Origin: Candidatus Obscuribacter sp.
Lineage (GTDB): Bacteria; Cyanobacteriota; Vampirovibrionia; Obscuribacterales; Obscuribacteraceae
Length of the DNA stretch: 64,000 bases
Reading direction: 5' to 3'
Assembly: GCA_016712465.1 (NCBI GenBank)
Contig: JADJQZ010000001.1
Coordinates: 6,324,001-6,388,000 of the forward strand
Each line of letters opens with the position of its first letter. The first letter of the stretch is position 1. The notes below the pieces were generated by a model, which did not search any database, was not told the origin of the DNA, and saw only the letters and a list, made by a program, of their open reading frames with translations. This document shows, in pieces, positions 17,594-25,681 of the stretch. The position numbers and the translations under genes are program-made.

Positions 17594-18586
17594 ATGCAAA
17601 AAACGGCCCAGATCTATTACGACAAAGACGTACAGTTAAGCCCCCTTACAACCTCAACGATTGCCGTGGTCGGCTACGGCAACCAGGGCCGAGCCCATGC
17701 CCTCAATCTAAAAGAGAGCGGCCTGAAAGTAATCGCCGCGGCCAGACCAGGCGGCAAGGCCTGGCAACAAGCGGAAGCCGACGGCTTCAGCCCCATGCCT
17801 ATCGATGAAGCCGTCCGGGTTGCCGATGTGATCGCGCTGCTCCTGCCCGACGAAGTCATGCCCTCCGTCTTTCGCAACAACATCAAGGGCAATTTGCAAG
17901 AGAGCAAAACTTTTGTCTTCGCTCACGGCTTCGCCGTCACCAACAGAACCATTGAACTGCCGGCCACCGCCGATGTCATCCTTGTAGCACCTACCGGTCC
18001 CGGTCGCCAGGTACGTTCCCTTTATACAGAAGGCAAAGGACTGCCGGCCCTAATCGCCGTCGAGATGGACAATTCCGGTAAGGCCATGGCTAAAGCTCTG
18101 GCATACGCCAAAGCCATCGGCAGCACCAGAGCGGGCGCCATCTTGACAACCTTCAAAGAAGAAACGGTTACAGATCTCTTCTGCGAGCAAGCAGTACTTT
18201 GCGGCGGCATGCCCGAACTGATCAAGGCCAGCTTCACCACCCTCGTAGAGCGAGGCTACCAGCCGGAGCTGGCCTACATCTCCTGTTTAAAGGAAGTGAA
18301 ACTAATCGCCGACCTGCTGTTCACTCAGGGTATCGACGGCATGCGCAGTGCTATTTCCAATACGGCCAAATATGGTTCCGCCGTAGCCGGCCCGGCCATC
18401 ATCAACAGTGACGCAAAAAGGAGACTGGGCAGTCTTTTGAACGATATAGAAGACGGCAAGTTTGCCCGCGGTTTCGTGCGTGAAGCCGAGGAAGGCATGC
18501 CGGCCACAAGAGAATTTGTCGTTCAGGAAGCCAATTCAAAGCTGGCCAAAGTGGGCAAAAGCATGAAAGAAACACTTAGCTTCTAG
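17594..18586 (+). CDS. ilvC: ketol-acid reductoisomerase
   Basis: 330 residues from ATG 17594; the open frame upstream is not protein-like. Class I enzyme of valine, leucine and isoleucine synthesis, converting acetolactate or acetohydroxybutyrate with NAD(P)H and Mg2+. Seen: Rossmann G-Y-G-N-Q-G-R-A-H-A-L-N-L (~27-39), A-P-T-G-P-G (~134-139) and the metal-site region D-L-F-C-E-Q-A-V-L-C-G-G (~193-204). The glutamates of C-L-K-E-V-K-L-I-A-D and the S-I-S/N-T-A-x-Y-G segment (~250) are also present. The cofactor loop after beta-2 reads A-R-P-G-G-K-A-W, lacking the usual R-x-G-S-x-S-W phosphate-binding serines, so cofactor preference may be shifted. It stands alone, without ilvB/ilvN. No strong Shine-Dalgarno is seen. 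Confidence 0.95.
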   Translation: MQKTAQIYYDKDVQLSPLTTSTIAVVGYGNQGRAHALNLKESGLKVIAAARPGGKAWQQAEADGFSPMPIDEAVRVADVIALLLPDEVMPSVFRNNIKGNLQESKTFVFAHGFAVTNRTIELPATADVILVAPTGPGRQVRSLYTEGKGLPALIAVEMDNSGKAMAKALAYAKAIGSTRAGAILTTFKEETVTDLFCEQAVLCGGMPELIKASFTTLVERGYQPELAYISCLKEVKLIADLLFTQGIDGMRSAISNTAKYGSAVAGPAIINSDAKRRLGSLLNDIEDGKFARGFVREAEEGMPATREFVVQEANSKLAKVGKSMKETLSF

Positions 18587-18613
18587 GCGAAAGGTTCGCC
18601 GAGGCGGCCATCC

Positions 18614-19456
18614 TTGTTGTTCACTCTCAAACGCACCTTGACACTGCCGGTGATATTGCTCGCCTTGCTGACACCGGCAAGGGCTGCGGAAACTCAATCC
18701 GATTTTGTCGGTGAGAGCGATCCGGATGTATTAAATGCCCTCAAGTTCTCAGGTCAAAAACACAGCATCAAAGATTCTCTCCGCTTGCTCGACCAGGCTA
18801 TGGCCAGGCACCCGGAAAGGCTCTATCTGCACAGTTGGAAAGCCCGTCTTCTGGCGGAAATATATGAAAGCGAAGCCGCCATCAAGGAAGCCGATATCGT
18901 CCTTGCCCGGGAAGCAAACAATGTGCTGGCCCTTGGCGTCAAAGCCAGAGCCCTGGCTAACCTGGGCCAGCCCGAAGCCAGTCTGGCCCTCTTCCAAAAA
19001 GCACTCACGCTGAAGCCCGAAAATTCTTATTTGCTCAGCCAAAGGGGTCGGCTCCTGCGCGGCGAAAAGCGCTACGGCGAAGCCTTGAAAGACTTCGATC
19101 GGCTCGTCAAGCAAGATGAGGGCGACTCCATCAATAGAAGCGAACGGGCTTACTGCCTCATGGGTCTGGGGGGCAGAGCCAACATGGAAAAAGCCTGTCG
19201 AGACCTGGAAATCATCAATCAAATGGCCCGTTTAAAAAACTACAACAGCATCTCGCGTCTGGGCCGCATCTACACCGAACTCGGTCGCTACGACAAGGCG
19301 GAAGAAACTCTCAAGGCAGGCATAGCCAAACATCCTGTCATTTTGCAACTACAGGCAGACCTGCTCAAGGTCTACGAAAACAGCGGACAAACGGAAAAGG
19401 CCAGACAGCAAAAAATCAAATTAACCAGATTAGAGGAAGAGCTAGGCATCCGCTAA
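18614..19456 (+). CDS. secreted TPR protein
   Basis: 280 residues starting at TTG 18614, supported by GAGG nine bases upstream. A signal peptide (~1-24, ending A-R-A-A-E) is followed by about six tetratricopeptide-type helix pairs, for example A-L-G-V-K-A-R-A-L-A-N-L-G-Q-P-E-A-S-L, Y-G-E-A-L-K-D-F-D-R and L-G-R-I-Y-T-E-L-G-R-Y-D-K-A. Such proteins are adaptors in the periplasm or at the outer membrane. It follows ilvC by 27 bases but shares no evident function with it. The next gene, a predicted beta-barrel, has its own candidate promoter. A similar signal-peptide TPR protein occurs at 30434. Confidence 0.8.
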   Translation: MLFTLKRTLTLPVILLALLTPARAAETQSDFVGESDPDVLNALKFSGQKHSIKDSLRLLDQAMARHPERLYLHSWKARLLAEIYESEAAIKEADIVLAREANNVLALGVKARALANLGQPEASLALFQKALTLKPENSYLLSQRGRLLRGEKRYGEALKDFDRLVKQDEGDSINRSERAYCLMGLGGRANMEKACRDLEIINQMARLKNYNSISRLGRIYTELGRYDKAEETLKAGIAKHPVILQLQADLLKVYENSGQTEKARQQKIKLTRLEEELGIR

Positions 19457-19490
19457 GGGCAGCCGCTTCGGTGAAACTGCCGGTTTGACG

Positions 19491-19496
19491 TATAAT
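19491..19496 (+). promoter_or_regulatory. candidate -10 element for the beta-barrel gene
   Basis: A perfect TATAAT about 50 bases before the TTG start at 19546. The spacing to the best -35-like sequence is poor, so the call rests on the -10 hexamer alone. Confidence 0.35.
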
Positions 19497-19545
19497 ATGG
19501 CATCTTTCAGTCTTGCAGCACTGAAGGCATCACCGAGGCATCCAC

Positions 19546-20940
19546 TTGACTACCACTCAACCAGGGCGCATTTCTTTTAGCAGGCAAACTTCGACACCGA
19601 TCCTGAAAGAAATCGCTGCGGCAACAGTCTCTTTCACCGGAAAGACTTTGACAGCATTGGCTGTGACAGTGGCTCTAAACTGTGCTCCTGCCTCTTGTCA
19701 GCAAGTCAGTCCCGGTTTGCCGAGCGGCGCCATCTCGCCCATAAGACTGGTCGACGCTCAGAGAATTGCTGCCCAACCAACCTTACCCAGTCTCGTACCG
19801 ACCGATGTCACACCGATCGGCCTGGGGCGCGAGCGGGAACTTCTCAAGCCGGGACCAACCTTCTATCTGCTGCAAAAATTACCGAGCCGCATGTGGTTAA
19901 ACGGCTCGGTGGAAGTGAGCCAGCGCGGAGAAACAAACGTATTCTTCACCAACTCCAACAAGAAAGCCGACTACGTCTTTCGTGTACTGCCCAATCTTTC
20001 CGTGGGCTACCGCATCTTACCGCGCACCAGTATCTACACCAATTACTTCGTACTGAAAGACGTCTTCGCCGACCATGGACGCCTCAGCTACCCCACCACT
20101 CAATCTCTTGCCTGGGGCATCAGGCACGAAATTCCAATTCGCACTCGCACCAATTTACAGTTTGATTTGCAGGCCCGTGAAATCTGGCAAGCCAGCCATT
20201 TTCGCCAGTTCGACTTTCTTCCCGGTGTGACTCTCACCCATGTGCTTAATCCGAGCACAATTGCTTTCGGCAATATACAACTCCAGTTGCGCGGCAAAAA
20301 CTACTTCTGTGCGCCCACTCGCGAGATAGATCCCTTTTACACCGTGGGCGTTCTCCATAGACGCGGCATGTGGACTTTCTCGGCCGTAGATACCTTCGTG
20401 TGCAACTTCCGTAACGGCAACGCTATTCCCAGCCAGAGCAACCTCTCCATGATTGCCCAGTTAGAAGTTTCCCGACAGCTCACAAAAAAAGTGCCGGGGC
20501 TGGTTACTTTTGTGCGAGCCGAGCCGGTCTTCAACTGGGCCAGTCGCGGTCTGCCCGGAATAAGCGGCTTCGATTTCCGTATCTTCGGCGGACTGCGCTA
20601 TTCCTTCAATAAGGCGGCCACCAATGTGGCGATGGACCAATTGCGCAAGCAACTAAAAGAATCTTCGCTACCACCGGCGATGGCACCGTCCGACAGCAAG
20701 ACGCCCACGGACGAAACCGCTTCTCCGCTCAAAACCATGGAAGGAGAGCCGGCGATGGCGCCGCCACAAATAGTGGAAGCGGACCCGGCCGCAAACGGCA
20801 CCGTGTCGAAGTCAGCGGACCCCGCCGCAACAGCAGCGGCACCGCTAACTGCCGCTACCAACGCCACCGAAACAAATGAAACTTCGCCGGTGGCAGCCAC
20901 CACGGCCGGCTCCTGGAACCAATCGGAAACTCTGCAGTAG
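19546..20940 (+). CDS. predicted outer-membrane beta-barrel protein, unknown
   Basis: 464 residues from TTG 19546, with GAGG eight bases upstream. A long N-region with a hydrophobic stretch (~34-50) ending in A-P-A-S-C looks like an export signal. Residues ~95-355 alternate polar and aromatic/hydrophobic positions typical of beta-barrel strands (W-L-N-G-S-V-E-V-S, V-G-Y-R-I-L, F-R-I-F-G-G-L-R-Y-S-F). The last ~100 residues are low-complexity Ala/Pro/Thr. I know of no assigned function; a porin-like or structural outer-membrane role is inferred. It implies a diderm envelope. Neighbours are a secreted TPR protein upstream and a small membrane protein 27 bases downstream. Confidence 0.65.
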   Translation: MTTTQPGRISFSRQTSTPILKEIAAATVSFTGKTLTALAVTVALNCAPASCQQVSPGLPSGAISPIRLVDAQRIAAQPTLPSLVPTDVTPIGLGRERELLKPGPTFYLLQKLPSRMWLNGSVEVSQRGETNVFFTNSNKKADYVFRVLPNLSVGYRILPRTSIYTNYFVLKDVFADHGRLSYPTTQSLAWGIRHEIPIRTRTNLQFDLQAREIWQASHFRQFDFLPGVTLTHVLNPSTIAFGNIQLQLRGKNYFCAPTREIDPFYTVGVLHRRGMWTFSAVDTFVCNFRNGNAIPSQSNLSMIAQLEVSRQLTKKVPGLVTFVRAEPVFNWASRGLPGISGFDFRIFGGLRYSFNKAATNVAMDQLRKQLKESSLPPAMAPSDSKTPTDETASPLKTMEGEPAMAPPQIVEADPAANGTVSKSADPAATAAAPLTAATNATETNETSPVAATTAGSWNQSETLQ

Positions 20941-20967
20941 AACTCCCTTCACGAGAAGCGGCCCCTC

Positions 20968-21369
20968 ATGAACTTTGCTAGATTCTACATTCTTGGTTCC
21001 ACGCTAATTGGCTTATTGCAAATAGTCGACGGTATCTTTTACGTCTTGCACGCTGGAGAACCACAACTCTTCAACCACCTCTTCAGCTTCCTGGAGACCG
21101 GATGGGTGCTGGTATCGATAGCGGCAATCATTGTATTCCTCAATATCAAATTGCCTCTTGCTCTGCCCATTTCATATGCAGCTTACAATTTTTCCGGTTG
21201 GACCTACGGCGTCATTCTATGCATCCAGCTAATCATGGAAGGAAAAGAAGGTCCGGTGCCCGTGCCATCCTGGGCCTACTGGATGGGCGTAGTCTTTGGT
21301 GCATATTTCTGCCTCTACAGCTTCTTCAACTGGCGAAAACTGAACGCCGGCACCTTGAAAAAGCCTTAG
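20968..21369 (+). CDS. small four-helix membrane protein, unknown
   Basis: 133 residues with four hydrophobic segments (~6-27, ~42-60, ~66-86, ~101-120) and a basic C-terminus. No family recognised. It follows the predicted beta-barrel gene by 27 bases and is convergent with ppdK, whose terminator lies in the gap. The start ATG 20968 has only a weak upstream GAG. Confidence 0.7.
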   Translation: MNFARFYILGSTLIGLLQIVDGIFYVLHAGEPQLFNHLFSFLETGWVLVSIAAIIVFLNIKLPLALPISYAAYNFSGWTYGVILCIQLIMEGKEGPVPVPSWAYWMGVVFGAYFCLYSFFNWRKLNAGTLKKP

Positions 21370-21447
21370 GTCCAAATTAACAAAGGGCGAAACAGAGCGG
21401 GTCTGACAATGCAAAGACACCACGAAAGATGTCAAGAGGATTAAAGC

Positions 21448-21474
21448 AAAAAAAGAGGGCAGCCTGAGCTGCCC
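21448..21474 (-). terminator. terminator of ppdK
   Basis: Reverse-strand stem GGGCAGC/GCTGCCC (21457-21463 with 21468-21474), 4-base loop, then TCTTTTTTT. It begins 31 bases after the ppdK stop and may act on transcripts from both sides of this convergent junction. Confidence 0.9.
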
Positions 21475-21505
21475 CCCAAGAGTACTACTGCGGAAGTTGT
21501 GGTTC

Positions 21506-24484
21506 TTATTTGTCGCGCACGGGAAGGGCAGCACCCTCTCCGGCGGCGGCGCTGACAATCTGGGCTTGCGCCGCCGCCAGGCGTGCGATCGGCACCCTGT
21601 AGGGCGACGAGCTCACATAGCTCAGTTCGAGCTCGTGAGCGAATGCGATGGAAGCGGGATCGCCGCCATGTTCACCGCAAATGCCCAGTTTGATGGACTT
21701 GTTGACGCTGCGACCGCTTGTGGCAGCCAGACGCATCAACTTGCCCACACCCTTGCGGTCCAGCACCACGAAGGGGTTCTCCTTGAGAATCTTGCGCTTC
21801 TCGCCGAGCACATCCACGCCCTCGAGATAATGCTGCAAGAACTTGCCCTCGGCATCGTCACGGCTGAAGCCGTAAGTCATCTGCGTCAGGTCGTTGGTGC
21901 CGAAGCTGAAGAATTCAGCTTCTTCGGCAATTTCGTCGGCCACCAGCGCCGCCCGCGGTACTTCGATCATGGTGCCGAACTTGTAGTTGACGGTCACACC
22001 GGCTTCCTGCATGACCTTGACGGCGCAGGCAGTGAGCACGTCTTTGGCAGCCTTCAGTTCGGCCACATCTCCCACGAGCGGAATCATCACCTCCGGTTCC
22101 ACCACGATGCCCTGCTGGGCGCAGGCAATGGCCGCTTCAAAGATGGCCTGCACCTGCATGACGTTGATCTCGGGGAAAACCAGACCCAGACGGCAGCCGC
22201 GCAGACCCATCATGGGGTTGGCTTCGTGCAACTGATCGACCTTGGCCATGAGAGCCTGCTTGGCGGCAAGCTCTTCATCGATACGCCGGGCCGAATTACG
22301 CACCTTGCGCAGACTGAAGTTGCCGAGCTTGGCTTTGCGAGCAGCAAGCGCCTGCACTTCGTCCTTGAGGTCTTCCTTCTTGGGGAGGAATTCGTGCAGG
22401 GGCGGATCGAGCAGGCGAATCGTGACCGGCAAGCCATTCATGGCGGTGAAAAGGCCGATGAAGTCCTGCCGCTGCATGGGCAGAAGCTGAGCCAGAGCGG
22501 CTTGCCTTGCCTCCAGACTGTCGGCGAGAATCATGGCCTGCACCACCGGCAAGCGTTCCTGACTCATGAACATGTGCTCGGTACGGCACAGGCCGATACC
22601 TTCAGCGCCAAACTGACGCGCCACTTCAGCATCGAAAGGCGTATCGGCGTTGGCCCGAATGCCAAGCTTGCGCACGGCATCGGCCATGACGAGCAGCCGC
22701 TTGAGGTGCTCGGTCAGACCGGCGGCTCGCGTGGACAGAGCCCCGATGACGATTTCACCGGTGGAACCATCGATGGAAATCACTTCTCCTTTGCGCACCA
22801 CAGTGCCGGCCCGGGCACCGGAGGCAATGGTGAAACTGCCGCTCGCTTCGTCGATGCGCAGGGCTTCGCAGCCGGCGACACAGGGTTTGCCCATGCCTCG
22901 CGCCACCACGGCGGCATGGCTGGTCATGCCACCACGACTGGTGACGACCCCCTGGGCGGGAACGATGCCGTGGATGTCATCCGGGCAGGTTTCCACCCGC
23001 ACCAGAATTACCTTTTCACCGTTCTTGCCGCGGCGTTCCGCTTCGTCGGGATCAAAGACCACTTCACCGATAGCCGCGCCCGGTGAAGCGTTCAGCCCCA
23101 CCGTCAGCACGCGCCCTTCCTTGACGGCGGCAGCTTTGGCGGCAGGGTCGAAGCTGGGCAGAAGAATGGAGTTGATCTCCTTGGGATCAACCCGCATCAG
23201 CGCTTCTTCGCGACTGAGGATGCCCTCATCGAACATCTCCACCGCGATGCGCACAGCCGCTTCGGCGGTGCGTTTGCCGGAACGAGTCTGGAGAATGTAG
23301 AACGTGCCCGACTCCACAGTGAACTCGATGTCCTGCACGTCGCGATAGTGCGCTTCCAGCAGTTTGGCGGTAGCTTCCAACTGGTCCATCACATCGGGCA
23401 TGGTGGAGCGCATGTTGGCGATCTTGTCGGGCGTGCGGATACCGGCCACCACGTCTTCGCCCTGGGCGCGAATCAGGTACTCGCCGTAGAGCGCCTTCTC
23501 GCCGGTGCTGGGGTTGCGGGTGAAGCAGACACCGGTGGCGGAACGATCATCCAGGTTGCCGAAGACCATGGACTGCACGGTGACGGCGGTGCCGAGATTG
23601 TGGTCGATCTTGCTCATCTCGCGGTAGTAGATGGCACGCGGATTGTTCCAGGAACGGAAGACCGCTTCGATGGCACAGGCCAGCTGTTCCTGCACGTCCT
23701 GTGGGAAGGGCTTGCCGGTGCGCGCCTCAACCAGAGCCTTGTATGAGCCCACCAGCTCTTGCAGAGCTTCAGCGGTCAATTCGTTGTCCAGAGTGACGCC
23801 GCGTTCCTGCTTGAGGGCCGAGATGAGGTGCTCGAAGTCCTCTTTGGGAATCTCCAGCACCACGTTGCCGTACATCTGGATGAAGCGACGATAGCTGTCC
23901 CAGGCGAAGCGGTCGTTCTCGGTGAGAAGAGCCAGCCCCTTGACTGTGGCGTCGTTCAAACCGAGGTTGAGGATGGTGTCCATCATGCCGGGCATGGAGA
24001 ACTTGGCGCCGGAGCGCACCGAAACAAGAAGGGGCAGGGCGGCATCGCCAAGGCGACGACCGACACGGGCCTCGACCTGACTGAGCTTGACCGTCACTTC
24101 CTCCATGAGACCGGCAGGCATAACCTGTCCGCCCCGGTAATAGTCCAGGCAGGTGTCAGTGGTGATGGTCAAGCCTGGCGGAACATTGACGCCGGAAGCA
24201 GTCATTTCTGCAAGACCGGCGCCTTTACCGCCCAGACGGGCTTTCATCTGATCGCGGCTGGCGGCGCTCAAACCGGCTTCGCCGGCGAAGGCGCTGAAAG
24301 CCTCGCGGAAGAGGTAGACCCGCTGGGAGTCGCCAGAAGAGTTCCGGGAATCGCCAGAGTTGCGGGTGCAACACTTCATTTGCAGACCAGGTAGGTCCTG
24401 AAACGTGAGAGGGGGCGCCACAGCGAAGGGTGCAGCTTGATCGAGATTGGCACCGGACGACTGTGCTTCAGAAGAGTTTTGCAT
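21506..24484 (-). CDS. ppdK: pyruvate, phosphate dikinase
   Basis: 992 residues from ATG 24484, preceded by GGAG nine bases upstream; the extra upstream codons to 24622 are not needed. It interconverts pyruvate, ATP and phosphate with PEP, AMP and pyrophosphate. Seen: ATP-grasp N-domain beginning R-L-G-G-K-G-A-G-L-A-E-M, then S-V-R-S-G-A-K-F-S-M-P-G-M-M-D-T. The phosphohistidine motif is G-G-M-T-S-H-A-A-V-V-A-R-G (~495). The PEP domain has L-C-R-T-E-H-M-F, F-G-T-N-D-L-T-Q-M-T-Y-G-F-S-R-D-D and C-G-E-H-G-G-D-P. About 50 extra N-terminal residues, including C-C-T-R-N, lie ahead of the usual start. Monocistronic, with its own terminator. Confidence 0.96.
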   Translation of the reverse strand: MQNSSEAQSSGANLDQAAPFAVAPPLTFQDLPGLQMKCCTRNSGDSRNSSGDSQRVYLFREAFSAFAGEAGLSAASRDQMKARLGGKGAGLAEMTASGVNVPPGLTITTDTCLDYYRGGQVMPAGLMEEVTVKLSQVEARVGRRLGDAALPLLVSVRSGAKFSMPGMMDTILNLGLNDATVKGLALLTENDRFAWDSYRRFIQMYGNVVLEIPKEDFEHLISALKQERGVTLDNELTAEALQELVGSYKALVEARTGKPFPQDVQEQLACAIEAVFRSWNNPRAIYYREMSKIDHNLGTAVTVQSMVFGNLDDRSATGVCFTRNPSTGEKALYGEYLIRAQGEDVVAGIRTPDKIANMRSTMPDVMDQLEATAKLLEAHYRDVQDIEFTVESGTFYILQTRSGKRTAEAAVRIAVEMFDEGILSREEALMRVDPKEINSILLPSFDPAAKAAAVKEGRVLTVGLNASPGAAIGEVVFDPDEAERRGKNGEKVILVRVETCPDDIHGIVPAQGVVTSRGGMTSHAAVVARGMGKPCVAGCEALRIDEASGSFTIASGARAGTVVRKGEVISIDGSTGEIVIGALSTRAAGLTEHLKRLLVMADAVRKLGIRANADTPFDAEVARQFGAEGIGLCRTEHMFMSQERLPVVQAMILADSLEARQAALAQLLPMQRQDFIGLFTAMNGLPVTIRLLDPPLHEFLPKKEDLKDEVQALAARKAKLGNFSLRKVRNSARRIDEELAAKQALMAKVDQLHEANPMMGLRGCRLGLVFPEINVMQVQAIFEAAIACAQQGIVVEPEVMIPLVGDVAELKAAKDVLTACAVKVMQEAGVTVNYKFGTMIEVPRAALVADEIAEEAEFFSFGTNDLTQMTYGFSRDDAEGKFLQHYLEGVDVLGEKRKILKENPFVVLDRKGVGKLMRLAATSGRSVNKSIKLGICGEHGGDPASIAFAHELELSYVSSSPYRVPIARLAAAQAQIVSAAAGEGAALPVRDK

Positions 24485-24867
24485 GGGTTTTCTCCGTTTC
24501 CATTTGAGAATAGTTGGGTGGAGGCAGAAGCCCTTTCCGACTTGTAACTGGGGAAAGGAAGTTAGGGTTAGGCAAGTCGAAACAGCAGCCGATTTCAAAC
24601 CAGGTACCACAAGATCGGGCACAGAAAGCTGGATGATGAGGGGGTGGTGGCTGGCTGAGTTAAGACAGGGCTTCTGAAAAACTAGATGAAATTGACGCCT
24701 GTAGCTTAAGCGGTGGCACCGTTCAGATGCCGCCTAAGTAACAGCCTGTGTATAAGCAATCTGCTATTGATCCAAACTGGAATTAGCCAAGCTGGCAGAG
24801 TCTTTTAGACATGTAAACGAAGAGAATCTGAATGAGACCTTGATAACCATGGGCAGCAGAAGCAAAG
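24485..24867. other. gap between ppdK and the response regulator
   Basis: 383 bases with no gene. It holds the ppdK promoter (reverse strand) and the 3' end of the two-component operon. No clear terminator seen. Confidence 0.45.
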
Positions 24868-25557
24868 TCAACGGTTGTCAACTTCTTCCATTTTGTAACC
24901 AAGACCATATACAGAAGTTATGAGAGAAGCCTTACCTTCCTCATCGATTTTCTTGCGCAGGCGTGTAATGTAGGTGCGCACAGCATTTTCCGAAGCGTCA
25001 CTATCGGACTTCCAGATCCTCTCCAGCAGTTCCGAGGCACTGAATACACGGCCGCGATTACGCATGAAAAACTCCAGAAGAGCGTATTCGGTCGGTAGAA
25101 GCTTGAGCTTCTCGCCGGATTTCAAGACTTCGCAGCGAGCAGTGTCCATCTCCAGGTGCCCAACTTTCAGTACATTGGACACTACATCCGCCACAAATTG
25201 CCTTCTCAAAAGCGAACGAATGCGAGCGTTCAACTCCCGCACATCGTATGGCTTGGTCATATAGTCGTCGGCGCCTAAATCGAGACCTTCGATTTTGTGA
25301 TTGACATCATTGCGTCCGGAGAGAATCAAGACCGGCAACTTGCCGCCTCGCCCCCGGTAGCGGTTGAGAACCTCGGTACCCTCCATCTCAGGCAGACCCA
25401 GGTCAAGAATCAAAAGGTCATAGGGGAAAGAACAGACCAGATCCAGGGCATCTCTGCCGTTATGAGCCAGCTCCACAGTATGCTGGTCCAGTTCCAGCAA
25501 ATCCTTGAGCATGCCCGCTACCAGACGGTCATCTTCAGCAATCAAGATCTTGGCCAT
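24868..25557 (-). CDS. OmpR-family response regulator
   Basis: 229 residues. Receiver domain ~1-118 with acidic pocket E-D-D (8-10), phospho-acceptor Asp in L-I-L-D-L-G-L-P (~53), Ser/Thr switch in L-I-L-S-G-R and Lys in M-T-K-P-Y (~101). The C-terminal winged helix (~130-225) has L-L-P-T-E-Y-A-L-L-E-F, R-V-F-S-A-S-E-L-L and R-T-Y-I-T-R-L-R-K-K-I-D. It is a DNA-binding transcriptional regulator phosphorylated by a partner kinase, almost certainly the histidine kinase encoded 124 bases upstream. Start ATG 25557 follows GGAG. Target genes are unknown. Confidence 0.93.
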   Translation of the reverse strand: MAKILIAEDDRLVAGMLKDLLELDQHTVELAHNGRDALDLVCSFPYDLLILDLGLPEMEGTEVLNRYRGRGGKLPVLILSGRNDVNHKIEGLDLGADDYMTKPYDVRELNARIRSLLRRQFVADVVSNVLKVGHLEMDTARCEVLKSGEKLKLLPTEYALLEFFMRNRGRVFSASELLERIWKSDSDASENAVRTYITRLRKKIDEEGKASLITSVYGLGYKMEEVDNR

Positions 25558-25681
25558 GGTCTCCTGCCGGCGGGTCTAATTCAGGGGGTAGTTGCCTCGG
25601 TAAAGTCTTTTGCCGGGGCCGGCTGAAGACTTCCCATCCAGAAGGAAAAGGTTAGCAGATTTATAGAATTACTGGCAGGCA

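Noticed and set aside
21497..23086. Long forward frame of 529 codons
   Set aside because: Entirely antisense to ppdK, His/Gly-rich as expected from the complementary codons.
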